In this document: piece by piece, positions 38,112 to 46,956 of the stretch
Layout of the letters: the number at the start of each line of letters is the position of its first letter
Position numbering within the stretch: position 1 is the first letter of the stretch
DNA from: Lactobacillus sp. ESL0680
GTDB lineage: Bacteria > Bacillota > Bacilli > Lactobacillales > Lactobacillaceae
Direction of reading: 5' to 3'
DNA length: 64,000 nucleotides
Assembly: GCF_029392855.1 (NCBI RefSeq)
Contig: NZ_CP113945.1
Location: forward strand, 992,001-1,056,000
Translations under genes and position numbers: made by a program
The notes under the pieces: generated by a model
The model's input: the letters and a program-made list of their open reading frames with translations, nothing else
Database searches by the model: none
What the model was told of the DNA's origin: nothing

Positions 38112-38139
38112 ATATTACCATGAAAAATTAAAAAATCAA
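38112..38139 (-). promoter_or_regulatory. Promoter of oppA copy 4
   Basis: TTGATT (38134-38139), 16 bases, TAATAT (38112-38117) preceded by TGG; same layout as the promoters of copies 1-3. Confidence 0.65.
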
Positions 38140-38188
38140 TATAATTATTAATATTAATTTAATAAAAAGCAAAATTATTTTCGCAAAC

Positions 38189-38219
38189 AAAAAATCCTAA
38201 GAACTTAATCTTAGGATTT
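38189..38219 (-). terminator. Terminator after oppA copy 3
   Basis: AAATCCTAAG and CTTAGGATTT arms around a nine-base loop; the same stem recurs after copies 1 and 2. A T tract follows on the minus strand. Confidence 0.88.
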
Positions 38220-38231
38220 AGAGATTTATAA

Positions 38232-40001
38232 TTACTTGGTGAAGGCAACTTTATACCATAATGGATAACCATTATTATCTTGTGATGGCTTCAATGAGTA
38301 ACCAGTTATTTTATCATTAATTGCGTTAACTGAGTAATAGTTATATGTTGGCACAACATATGCTTCATCATTCATATATTTCTGCCATTCATGGAACTTC
38401 TGTACTCGATACTTGTGGTTAAAGGCCTTTTGTGAGTCCATTTCTTCTAATAATTTGTTGTTTTCTGGCGTAACAAATCTTGAGTAGTTAGACATTGTAC
38501 CTTCACTGTACAACTGTTGTTGTGAAGGTTCAGAAGACATTGTCCAGCCGGCCATAAACATATCTACACCTGGATCGTCATGTTGAACCTTGTCATAGAA
38601 GGAATTAAATTCAGTTAGTCGGCCGCCAACCATTTTAACGTTTAAACCAATCTTATTCCATTGTTGGATATAATTTTGCATAATTGGCTCTTGGGTAGCC
38701 TTACCTGACATTGCCAAGAAATGAATAGTTAGCGGCTTACCATTAGGTTGAACACGCCACTTACCCTTCTTCTTGTAGCCAGCCTTATCCAAAATTTCAT
38801 TGGCCTTCTTAATATTATAAGTATATCCCTTAACATCCTTATCGAAGTAATCGCCAAATTGTGCTGGAATTAAAGTTGGCACTTGGAAACTCAAGCCGTG
38901 GGTATAATGCTTGTAAACTGAATCAGTATTCATTGCATATGCTATCGCTTGACGCAAAGATTTATTATTCATCTTAGCATTAGGATTCATAACATTTTTA
39001 GCCTTCTTGGCATCCCATTTACCAACCTTAAATGCTAAATAGTAATATGCTAGAGGAATTTTGGCAACAAAGTTAACATTCTTAGTATTCTTGACATCAT
39101 TCCATTGATCGTTAACAACTTCTGCAATATCAAATTTGTGGCTCTTGATTGATTGCGTAACTGAAGTTGGTGCAACAACTTGGTAAATAATCTTGTCTAG
39201 TTTTGGTTTACCGCGCCAGTAATACTTGTTAGGTACCCAACTAACTGATTGGCCTCTAACTAGTTTGCCCAGCTTAAATGGTCCAAAGAATAATGGGTGT
39301 TTACGAATTTGATCAGAAGATTGTAATTTCTTAAATGGCACATTTTTCAAATAATGATATGGAACGGCATTTTCCCAAATATAACCATTACCACTGTTAG
39401 TCATACCTGGCTTCAATTCAGTACAATGTAATACAGCTACACGACCAGTTTCACCATCTGGCATTTCAATTCCTGAAATAGTCTTAGCCTTGCCCTCATG
39501 ATATTCTTTCATACCTTTAATAATATTAAATTGACTAGAATATCTTTGTGATTGAGTATCCTTATTGGCAATAATTTCATAAGCATATTCAATGTCTTTA
39601 GCAGTTACCTGCTTACCATCAGACCACTTAACACCCTTCTTAACTGTAATTGTTACGGTGTTAGCTTTACGATCTAACTTTAATGTTGCTGCTCCTGAAT
39701 CATTAATTTTATAATGATCATCAGTACCAAACAGCGATTCAGCACCTGGACTCATAATATCAGTATCAATTTGACTCATTGATAGTTCTGGGCTAAAGAC
39801 GCCAGTAAATGGGGTATCTGTTGATTCAGCAATCTTTAAAGTTCCGCCTTGTTTAGCCGTTTTAACAGGAGTTGCTGCCGGGAACTTACTTGCAGTCTTG
39901 GCATTTTCGTTACTGTCATTGTTGCTCTTACCACAAGCTACTAATGTTAAAGCAGCTGCCGTAACAACTCCAATGGAGCCTAATATTTTGTTTTTTTTCA
40001 T
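38232..40001 (-). CDS. oppA: Oligopeptide ABC transporter substrate-binding lipoprotein, copy 3
   Basis: 589-residue SBP_bac_5 lipoprotein with the same signal and lipobox (TLVACGKSN). The ATG at 40001 follows AAGGTGTGTGTTT, so the longer in-frame extension is not used. Middle sections match copy 4 (RVAVLHCTELKPGMTN; IIYQVV), other segments copy 1 (FGPFKL.KLVRG; MNNK.LRQAI), and the end matches copy 2 (PSQDNNGYPLWY). Probably differs in peptide preference through the variable middle region. Own promoter and terminator. Confidence 0.95.
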   Translation of the reverse strand: MKKNKILGSIGVVTAAALTLVACGKSNNDSNENAKTASKFPAATPVKTAKQGGTLKIAESTDTPFTGVFSPELSMSQIDTDIMSPGAESLFGTDDHYKINDSGAATLKLDRKANTVTITVKKGVKWSDGKQVTAKDIEYAYEIIANKDTQSQRYSSQFNIIKGMKEYHEGKAKTISGIEMPDGETGRVAVLHCTELKPGMTNSGNGYIWENAVPYHYLKNVPFKKLQSSDQIRKHPLFFGPFKLGKLVRGQSVSWVPNKYYWRGKPKLDKIIYQVVAPTSVTQSIKSHKFDIAEVVNDQWNDVKNTKNVNFVAKIPLAYYYLAFKVGKWDAKKAKNVMNPNAKMNNKSLRQAIAYAMNTDSVYKHYTHGLSFQVPTLIPAQFGDYFDKDVKGYTYNIKKANEILDKAGYKKKGKWRVQPNGKPLTIHFLAMSGKATQEPIMQNYIQQWNKIGLNVKMVGGRLTEFNSFYDKVQHDDPGVDMFMAGWTMSSEPSQQQLYSEGTMSNYSRFVTPENNKLLEEMDSQKAFNHKYRVQKFHEWQKYMNDEAYVVPTYNYYSVNAINDKITGYSLKPSQDNNGYPLWYKVAFTK

Positions 40002-40055
40002 AAACACACACCTTCTAATTGTAATATCTCTCTTTCGAAACAAGCTAATAATTAA

Positions 40056-40083
40056 ATCTTAGCATGATTTATTAAAAAATCAA
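40056..40083 (-). promoter_or_regulatory. Promoter of oppA copy 3
   Basis: TTGATT (40078-40083), 16 bases, TAAGAT (40056-40061) with upstream TGC. Confidence 0.7.
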
Positions 40084-40137
40084 CGGCTTTATGAATACAT
40101 AATTAAATATACTTTTAGGCATTTAACAAAAACTAAC

Positions 40138-40168
40138 AAAAAATCCTAAGAATTTACTCTTAGGATTT
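40138..40168 (-). terminator. Terminator after oppA copy 2
   Basis: AAATCCTAAG (40141-40150) and CTTAGGATTT (40159-40168) arms with an eight-base loop and a T tract. Confidence 0.88.
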
Positions 40169-40180
40169 ATAAATTTATAA

Positions 40181-41947
40181 TTATTTAGTATAGGCAACGT
40201 TATACCATAATGGGTACCCATTATTGTCTTGTGATGGCTTCAACGAGTAACCTGTTACTTTATCGTTTACAGCATACAAATTATAATTGTTATCCATCGG
40301 AACAACATAAGCTTGGTCATTCATGTACTTTTGCCATTCATGGAACTTCTGTACCCGATATTTATGATTAAAGGCCTTTTCTGAATCAATTTCTTTCAGT
40401 AATTTACTATTCTTAGCAGTTACAAATCTACTGTAATTAAATGGTGCTCTTTCATTATAAAGATCATTTGGTGATGCTTCAGTTGATAATCCCCAAATGC
40501 CATCATACATATCTATTCCAGCTGCATCATTTTGTAACTTATCATAGAATGAATTACCCTCAGTTAAACGTCCACCAACAAGTTTAACGTTCAAGCCAAC
40601 CTTATGCCATTGTTGAACATAATTTTGAATAATTGGTTCCTGAATTGAAGATCCTTGCATTGCCAAAAAATGAATAGTTAATGGCTTACCATTAGGTTGA
40701 ACACGCCACTTACCTTTCTTCTTGTAACCTGCTTGATCCAAGATTTGATTAGCCTTCTTTAAACTATATGGATAGCCCTTGGCACTTTTATCAAAGTAAT
40801 CACCAAATTGAGCTGGGATTAGAGTTGGAACACGGAAATACAAACCATGAGTATAATGCTTGTCAACTTGATCAATATTCATTGCATATCCAATAGCTTT
40901 ACGCAAAGGCTTGGTCATTTTAGGATTCTTAGACATGACATTCCTACCTGTCTTAGCATCCCACTTACCAACTTTAAAGCCCATATAACTATAAGACAAT
41001 GGAACATTAGCAATAAAGTTGACATCCTTGGTATTTTTCACATCTGACCATTGTGAAGCTCTAACTTGAATAACATCAAACTTATGACTTTTCAGTGCTT
41101 GAGAAGCTGCATCAGGAGAAATAATCGAAATCACAATTTTATCAAGTTTAGGTGTACCACGCCAGTAATACTTATTAGGAGTATATGTAACAGATTGTCC
41201 TCGGACAATTTTACTCATCTTATAAGGTCCGAAGAACAATGGATTCTTTCTAATTTTATCACTTGATTCAAGCTTATTAAATGGTACGTCCTTTAAGTAA
41301 TGATATGGTTCTGCCTGTTCCCAGAAGTAACCGTTTCCTGCATTATACATTCCAGGTTTCATTTGCTTAAAGTGAAGCACAACTTTACGACCATTTTCAC
41401 CATCTGGCATTTCAATTCCTGAAATAGTCTTAGCTTTACCATCGTGATATTCTTCTAAACCAACAATATCAGTTAAACTGGCTGTATATCTTTGACTCTT
41501 AGTCTTTTTATTAGCAATAATTTCATAAGGATATTCAATATCTTTAGCAATAACTTGCTTACCATCAGACCATTTAACACCCTTTTTAACTTCAATTGTG
41601 ACAGTTTTCGCTTTTTTGTCTAATTTAAATGTAGCAGGACCTTTATCATTAATTTTGTAAGTATCATTAGTGTCAAATAATGATTCTAATCCGGGTGCCA
41701 TCATGTCCGAGTCTGTTTGGACTGTATATAATTCAGGAGCAAATACACCTGTGAATGGTGAAGCTGATAGTTCACCTTTCTTTAAAATACCTCCCTGTTT
41801 GGCAGTCTTAACTGGCGTTGCTTCAGGAAACTTACTAGCAGTTTTAGCTTCATTGGAATTATCATTACTACTCTTACCACAAGCCACTAATGTTAAAGCA
41901 GCTGCTGTAATAACTCCAATGGAGCCTAATATTTTGTTTTTCTTCAT
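40181..41947 (-). CDS. oppA: Oligopeptide ABC transporter substrate-binding lipoprotein, copy 2
   Basis: 588-residue SBP_bac_5 lipoprotein (lipobox LVAC). ATG at 41947 with AGAAGGTGT upstream; an ATG two codons earlier would be too near the ribosome site. Shares VLHFKQMKPGMYN and the IVISIISPD block with copy 1, MTKPLR with copy 4, and the C-terminal PSQDNNGYPLWYNVAYTK with copy 3. The N-terminal domain differs most from the others (PYEIIANKKTKSQRYTASLTDIVGLEEYHD). Confidence 0.95.
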   Translation of the reverse strand: MKKNKILGSIGVITAAALTLVACGKSSNDNSNEAKTASKFPEATPVKTAKQGGILKKGELSASPFTGVFAPELYTVQTDSDMMAPGLESLFDTNDTYKINDKGPATFKLDKKAKTVTIEVKKGVKWSDGKQVIAKDIEYPYEIIANKKTKSQRYTASLTDIVGLEEYHDGKAKTISGIEMPDGENGRKVVLHFKQMKPGMYNAGNGYFWEQAEPYHYLKDVPFNKLESSDKIRKNPLFFGPYKMSKIVRGQSVTYTPNKYYWRGTPKLDKIVISIISPDAASQALKSHKFDVIQVRASQWSDVKNTKDVNFIANVPLSYSYMGFKVGKWDAKTGRNVMSKNPKMTKPLRKAIGYAMNIDQVDKHYTHGLYFRVPTLIPAQFGDYFDKSAKGYPYSLKKANQILDQAGYKKKGKWRVQPNGKPLTIHFLAMQGSSIQEPIIQNYVQQWHKVGLNVKLVGGRLTEGNSFYDKLQNDAAGIDMYDGIWGLSTEASPNDLYNERAPFNYSRFVTAKNSKLLKEIDSEKAFNHKYRVQKFHEWQKYMNDQAYVVPMDNNYNLYAVNDKVTGYSLKPSQDNNGYPLWYNVAYTK

Positions 41948-42001
41948 AAACATACACCTTCTAATTGTAATATCTCTCTTTTGAAACTAACTAATAATTA
42001 A

Positions 42002-42029
42002 ATCTTAGCATGATTTATTAAAAAATCAA
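42002..42029 (-). promoter_or_regulatory. Promoter of oppA copy 2
   Basis: TTGATT (42024-42029), 16 bases, TAAGAT (42002-42007) with upstream TGC. Confidence 0.7.
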
Positions 42030-42083
42030 TGTATTTATGAATATACAATTAAATATACTTTTGATTATTTAACAAAAGCTAAC

Positions 42084-42113
42084 AAAAAATCCTAAGATTT
42101 TACTCTTAGGATT
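42084..42113 (-). terminator. Terminator after oppA copy 1
   Basis: AATCCTAAG and CTTAGGATT arms with a short loop and T tract, matching the hairpins after copies 2 and 3. Confidence 0.88.
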
Positions 42114-42131
42114 CTTGAAAATTATGTTTAA

Positions 42132-43904
42132 TTATTTAACAAAGCCAACTTGGCCCCATAATTGGTGGCCGTTGCTATTTTGCGAAGGTCTTAGTGAATA
42201 ACCCGTAATCTTATCATTGATTGCATAAATCGTGTACGAATTATCTGTAGGAATAGTATATGCCTGGTCATTCATGTACTCTTGCCATTCATGGAATTTT
42301 TGAACACGGTACTTATGATTGAATGACTTGGTTGAGTCAATTTCAGACAATAACTTAGTATTTTCTGGTGTTACAAACCGTGAATAGTTCATCGGTGATG
42401 TTTCACCATACAAATTATTAGGTGATGGCTCACTGGCTAACCCCCAGCCAGCTTCAAACATGTCGACACTTGGATCATCATGTTGCAGCTTATCTTCAAA
42501 GGAGTTGAACTCAGTTGGCCGGCCGCCAAGTAATTTAACATTCAGACCAATCTTATGCCATTGTTGAATGTAATTCTGCTGAATTGGTTCTTTAGTAGAA
42601 TCACCTTGTCTAGTCATGTAATTAATAACTAAAGGCTTACCATTAGGTTGTGTGCGCCACTTGCCCTTCTTCTTATATCCAGCCTTATCTAAGATTTCAT
42701 TAGCCTTCTTTAAGTTGTAAGAATAGCTTTTGGCATTTTTATCAAAGTAATCGCCAAATTGTGCGGGAATTAAGGTTGGCACGCGGAAACTTAAGCCTTC
42801 AGTATAACGCTTGTCAACGGCATCAACATTCATCGCGTAACCAATTGCTTGGCGCAAGGCCTTATTATTCATCTTGGACTTCGGATCCATCACGTTCTTG
42901 TCTTTTTTGGCATCCCACTTACCAACCTTAAAGCCAAGATAATTATATTGAATTGGAATTTGAGCAACAAAATTTACGTCCTTGGTATCTTTAACCTGAT
43001 CCCATTGAGTATTAATTGCATTAACGACATCAAACTTGTGGTCCTTAATTGATTGTGAGGTCGAATTAGAAGAAAGAACTGAAATTACAATTTTATCCAG
43101 CTTTGGTGTGCCGCGCCAGTAATACTTGTTAGGTACCCAAGTTGCTGATTCGCCGCGAACCAACTTAGCCAGCTTAAACGGACCAAAGTACATTGGGTGC
43201 TTTCTAATCTTATCTGAAGATTGCAGTTTAGCAAACGGCACATCCTTGAGATAATGATATGGTGCGGCAGTTTCCCAGAAGTAGCCATTACCACTGTTGT
43301 ACATTCCTGGCTTCATTTGCTTAAAGTGCAGCACAATTTGGCGACCATTCTCACCATCTGGCATTTCAATACCTGAAATAGTCTTGGCTTGACCATTATG
43401 GTATTCCTTCATGCCCTCAATATTCTCTAATTGGCTACTGTAACGTTGTGATGCGGTCTTCTTGTTAGCTAAAATTTCATAAGAATATTCCAAATCCTTA
43501 GCAGTTACCTGCTTGCCATCAGACCACTTAACACCATTTTTAACCGTAATTGTCGCTATTTTATCCTGAACATCCAGCTTCAAGGTTGCAGCACCTTTAT
43601 CATTAATCTTAAAATTATCGTCTGTATCAAACAGGGCTTCTTCACCAGGTTCAGCGACCTGCGCGTCGGTTTGAACAGTATACAATTCATCCGAAAAAAT
43701 GCCGGTAAAAGGAGTATCACTTCTAACAGCAACTTTTAAAGTACCGCCTTGTTTAGCGGTTTTCTTAGGTACTGACTCAGAAAACTTGCTGGCAGTATTT
43801 GCACCTTGATTGCTACTGCCATTACTACCTTTACCACAAGCTACTAAGGTTAATGCAGCTGCGGTAACAACTCCAATTGAACCAAGTATTTTGGACTTTT
43901 TCAT
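42132..43904 (-). CDS. oppA: Oligopeptide ABC transporter substrate-binding lipoprotein, copy 1
   Basis: 590-residue SBP_bac_5 lipoprotein: signal peptide with lipobox LVACGKGS and the common OppA core. ATG at 43904 with AGGAGTAATTATTTT upstream. Nearest of the four to the oppDFBC genes. Shares VLHFKQMKPGMYN with copy 2, MNNKALRQAIG and FGPFKLAKLVRG with copy 3, and C-terminal HQLWG with copy 4. Its promoter and leader are the least like those of the other copies (leader lacks TTGTTTCGA). Confidence 0.95.
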   Translation of the reverse strand: MKKSKILGSIGVVTAAALTLVACGKGSNGSSNQGANTASKFSESVPKKTAKQGGTLKVAVRSDTPFTGIFSDELYTVQTDAQVAEPGEEALFDTDDNFKINDKGAATLKLDVQDKIATITVKNGVKWSDGKQVTAKDLEYSYEILANKKTASQRYSSQLENIEGMKEYHNGQAKTISGIEMPDGENGRQIVLHFKQMKPGMYNSGNGYFWETAAPYHYLKDVPFAKLQSSDKIRKHPMYFGPFKLAKLVRGESATWVPNKYYWRGTPKLDKIVISVLSSNSTSQSIKDHKFDVVNAINTQWDQVKDTKDVNFVAQIPIQYNYLGFKVGKWDAKKDKNVMDPKSKMNNKALRQAIGYAMNVDAVDKRYTEGLSFRVPTLIPAQFGDYFDKNAKSYSYNLKKANEILDKAGYKKKGKWRTQPNGKPLVINYMTRQGDSTKEPIQQNYIQQWHKIGLNVKLLGGRPTEFNSFEDKLQHDDPSVDMFEAGWGLASEPSPNNLYGETSPMNYSRFVTPENTKLLSEIDSTKSFNHKYRVQKFHEWQEYMNDQAYTIPTDNSYTIYAINDKITGYSLRPSQNSNGHQLWGQVGFVK

Positions 43905-43968
43905 AAAATAATTACTCCTAACCATTCTATTCTCTATCTACGTGTAATTGGAATAAGTTAATACATAG

Positions 43969-43996
43969 ATTTTAGCATATCTGAATAGTATTCCAA
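43969..43996 (-). promoter_or_regulatory. Promoter of oppA copy 1
   Basis: TTGGAA (43991-43996), 16 bases, TAAAAT (43969-43974) with upstream TGC (extended). It lies just after the hairpin that follows oppC. Confidence 0.65.
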
Positions 43997-44060
43997 ATTA
44001 TTTTATCGTGCTTTAATTTTAGCCTTATAATTACTTCATATACTTTTTAATTTGGATCAC

Positions 44061-44094
44061 AAAAAAAGCTCTACTGTTAAAGTAAAGCTTTTTT
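44061..44094 (-). terminator. Hairpin between oppC and oppA copy 1
   Basis: AAAGCTTTACT and AGTAGAGCTTT arms and a T tract. A partial or full stop of the oppDFBC transcript before the oppA array. Confidence 0.75.
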
Positions 44095-44101
44095 GATTAA
44101 A

Positions 44102-45010
44102 CTAATTTTCTCGTTGACGAGCATCCCCAGCACGCTGCAATGCACGACCAACATAGTTAATACTTAATGAGATCATTAATAACAATATTGTCGCTGGCAG
44201 CCATAACCATGGACGGTTAACAACGTTAACTGGGTCGTTAGCAAATCCAATCAATGTACCAAGTGATGGTGTCGTTGTTGGCAATCCATAACCAATGAAG
44301 GATAATGTTGTTTCAACACCGATGTTTCCGGCAATTGTCAATACCACGTCAATAATAATCATTGATGTAATATTTGGCAAAACTTCTCTAAACATGATCT
44401 TCAAGTCAGAAGAACCTGAAGTCTTCGAAGCTAGGACGTAATCACGTTCACGTTGTGACAAGATAAAGGCACGGAAGTAACGTGCTGTCGCTGGCCATGC
44501 AAACATTGAAATAATCCAAACCAAGCTAACTGCATTGTAGTTAGGAATAACTGTTACAAGAACAATCATGATTGGCCATTTAGGCAAAACTTGAATGAAG
44601 TCAACAATTCTCATGATGATTGAATCAATGTAGCCACCGTAATAGCCGGATACAAGTCCAACTAACAAACCAACAATTTCAACAACTGCGGTAACAGCGA
44701 CCCCAATCATAATTGAGTTACGGCCACCCATCATCAGCAGCTTCAAAATGTCACGACCACCGTCATCAGTACCAAAGATGTGACCATTTTGACCCCAACC
44801 ATAGTAGGCGTCAACAATGTTAATCTCTGTGACTTGTGACTTATGTAAGAACAACGACCCACCAAAGGTGAACAGTAAAATTAAAATGATAATAATTGCA
44901 GCAGTAAAGGCAACCTTATCATGTCTAATCTCACGCATTGCAATCTTAAATCCAGATGCAGGAGTTGGGCGTGTTTGGTCTTTTTGTGTTTTTTCTTTAT
45001 TTTTAGCCAT
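44102..45010 (-). CDS. oppC: Oligopeptide ABC transporter permease OppC
   Basis: One of the two membrane channel subunits. 302 residues with an N-terminal cytoplasmic stretch, five to six helices and the binding-protein-dependent permease motif that contacts the ATPases (SGSSDLKIMFREVLPNI at about 200-216). Length is typical. 15 bases after oppB, which precedes it in the operon. Confidence 0.96.
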   Translation of the reverse strand: MAKNKEKTQKDQTRPTPASGFKIAMREIRHDKVAFTAAIIIILILLFTFGGSLFLHKSQVTEINIVDAYYGWGQNGHIFGTDDGGRDILKLLMMGGRNSIMIGVAVTAVVEIVGLLVGLVSGYYGGYIDSIIMRIVDFIQVLPKWPIMIVLVTVIPNYNAVSLVWIISMFAWPATARYFRAFILSQRERDYVLASKTSGSSDLKIMFREVLPNITSMIIIDVVLTIAGNIGVETTLSFIGYGLPTTTPSLGTLIGFANDPVNVVNRPWLWLPATILLLMISLSINYVGRALQRAGDARQREN

Positions 45011-45025
45011 TGTACTCGCTCCTCC

Positions 45026-45985
45026 CTACTTAACCCGAATTCTTGGGTCAACAATACTCATAATAATATCTGAGAGCAAGTTGCCTAATAAAGTTAAAAT
45101 ACCAAAAATTAAAATCAAGGCAGTCAATGTCGTGTAATCACGTTGAGAAATTGAATCAAGGAAGAGTTTACCCATTCCTGGATAACTAAAGACAGATTCA
45201 ACAATCATTGATCCACTGAGCAGACCAGTAATTACTGTCCCAAAGTTAGAAGCGATTGGCAATAAGGAGTTACGCAAAATATGCTTGTTAAAGACAACAT
45301 TTTCAGGAACACCCTTACTGTGTGCTGTCCGAACATAATCTTCAACCTTATTATCGACAATTCCTGTCCGCAAGTATTGAACAATACTGGTAGTCGTTAC
45401 AACCGCCGTCAAAATTGCCGGTAGCAGCATGTGGTAGAATTGGCTGCCAATTGTTCCCCAGAAGCCTGAAGCATTAGCGGCAACTGACCCTGAAATTGGG
45501 AACCAGCCTAACGTGAAGCCAAACAGCCAAATAGCCAAAATGTAAAAAACAAATGGCGGTACTGCATAGGTAACGTAGTTAAAGATTTCAACTGCTTGGT
45601 CTTGCCATTCATCTTGGTGACGACCAGCAGTAATTCCCATTGGAATTGAAATTGCATAGGTAATAATAGTTGATAATAATGACAACCAGAAGGTATTAAC
45701 TGCACGGTCAGCAATTAATGAAACAACCGGCACGTGCTGAATATAACTCGTTCCTAAGTCTCCCCGGAATAAGTTGCCAACCCAGCGACCATATTGCACT
45801 GGAATTGGATCATTCAAGCCCGCTGCCTGCTTTAAGGCTGCTAATTGCTTAGGGTCCGTATTGGGGTTAATTTGACCACTGAATGGGTCACCAGGCATCA
45901 TTTTAGCCAAAACAAAGACTAAAAAGCTCAAGATAATAATTTGCGGAATCATAACCAAAAAACGTCTCAGAATTGTTTTCCACAT
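45026..45985 (-). CDS. oppB: Oligopeptide ABC transporter permease OppB
   Basis: Second channel subunit, 319 residues, six helices. The family motif with the EAA-like loop is AHSKGVPENVVFNKHILRNS near residue 217-236. Hydrophobic segments agree with OppB of other lactobacilli. Starts 2 bases after the oppF stop, so translation is coupled. Confidence 0.96.
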   Translation of the reverse strand: MWKTILRRFLVMIPQIIILSFLVFVLAKMMPGDPFSGQINPNTDPKQLAALKQAAGLNDPIPVQYGRWVGNLFRGDLGTSYIQHVPVVSLIADRAVNTFWLSLLSTIITYAISIPMGITAGRHQDEWQDQAVEIFNYVTYAVPPFVFYILAIWLFGFTLGWFPISGSVAANASGFWGTIGSQFYHMLLPAILTAVVTTTSIVQYLRTGIVDNKVEDYVRTAHSKGVPENVVFNKHILRNSLLPIASNFGTVITGLLSGSMIVESVFSYPGMGKLFLDSISQRDYTTLTALILIFGILTLLGNLLSDIIMSIVDPRIRVK

Positions 45986-45987
45986 TT

Positions 45988-46953
45988 TTAGTCACTCTCC
46001 TTTTCTTGATTTACTTGCTCTGGCGGCAGGGCAACAAAGTGCTTGCCAGAAACGTGTTGTAATGGATAAACACGCCCGTCTTTGTCATACCAAGCACTTT
46101 GGTCATTTTGGAATTCCTGCTCAACCCGATTACGTTCCTGCTTGTGTTCTTCACGGTGTTCAACATCAACCTTAGGAATTGCAGAAAGCAGACGTTTAGT
46201 ATAGATATGGATTGGATTATTATAGATATCTTCACGGGTACCAATCTCAACTAAACGGCCACGGTGCATGATTGCCAAGTTCTCAGACATGTGCTTAACA
46301 ACACCCAAATCGTGAGAAATAAACAGGTAAGCAATATTATATTGTTGCTGAATATGCTTCATAAAGTTTAAAACCTGAGCTTGAACCGACAAATCCAAAG
46401 CACTGGTAGGTTCATCCGCTACAATCAACCTTGGATTTGTCGCTACGGCACGGGCAACCCCGATTCTCTGTCTTTGACCACCGGAAAATTCATGCGGATA
46501 CTTGTAAATGGCATCGCTCGGCATTCCAACAATATCCAGCAATTCCTGTACTCGATCACGTTCTTGATCCGTTGTTAAGTTCTCAAAGTTACGGATTGGT
46601 TCTGCAATAATATCTTCAATTCGTTTACGGGGGTTCAAACTAGACATTGAATCCTGGAAAATCATTTGAACATCTTTATTGTAGTTCAAACGGCGTCTAT
46701 TCTTAGCTTTAGTAACGTCAACGCCTTTATAAATAATTTGGCCGCTAGTGACAGGTTCAACCCCGACAATTGCCTTACCGGTAGTTGATTTACCAGAACC
46801 AGATTCACCAATTAGACCGTAAGTTTCACCTTCATTAATCGTGATACTAATGTCATCAACGGCGCGCACATAATCAGTAACCCTATTCCAAAAGCCACTC
46901 CGAATAGGATAGTGAACCTTTAGGTTTTTTATTTGAATAATTTCTTTAGCCAT
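45988..46953 (-). CDS. oppF: Oligopeptide ABC transporter ATPase OppF
   Basis: Drives peptide import. 321 residues: Walker A GESGSGKSTT (about 47), signature FSGGQRQR, Walker B RLIVADEPTSALD, H-loop SHDLGVV, and a C-terminal oligopeptide-specific domain lacking the full set of cysteines seen in Fe-S variants. Start ATG at 46953, 3 bases after the oppD stop. Confidence 0.96.
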   Translation of the reverse strand: MAKEIIQIKNLKVHYPIRSGFWNRVTDYVRAVDDISITINEGETYGLIGESGSGKSTTGKAIVGVEPVTSGQIIYKGVDVTKAKNRRRLNYNKDVQMIFQDSMSSLNPRKRIEDIIAEPIRNFENLTTDQERDRVQELLDIVGMPSDAIYKYPHEFSGGQRQRIGVARAVATNPRLIVADEPTSALDLSVQAQVLNFMKHIQQQYNIAYLFISHDLGVVKHMSENLAIMHRGRLVEIGTREDIYNNPIHIYTKRLLSAIPKVDVEHREEHKQERNRVEQEFQNDQSAWYDKDGRVYPLQHVSGKHFVALPPEQVNQEKESD

Positions 46954-46956
46954 AAA

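Larger units (their letters stand above)
40002..40168 (-). repeat. Duplicated oppA intergenic unit, copy between oppA 2 and 3
   Basis: These ~167 bases are nearly identical to 41948-42113: leader, promoter (TTGATT-16-TAAGAT) and the preceding gene's terminator (AATCCTAAG/CTTAGGATT) all recur. The whole unit was duplicated with the gene, not only the coding part. Confidence 0.85.
41948..42113 (-). repeat. Duplicated oppA intergenic unit, copy between oppA 1 and 2
   Basis: Counterpart of the near-identical segment at 40002-40168, with the same leader, promoter and terminator parts. Confidence 0.85.

Noticed and set aside
40002-42113. CRISPR-like or insertion-element repeats in the oppA array
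   Set aside because: Repeats are only duplicated intergenic units with promoter and terminator; no spacers, transposase or inverted ends.
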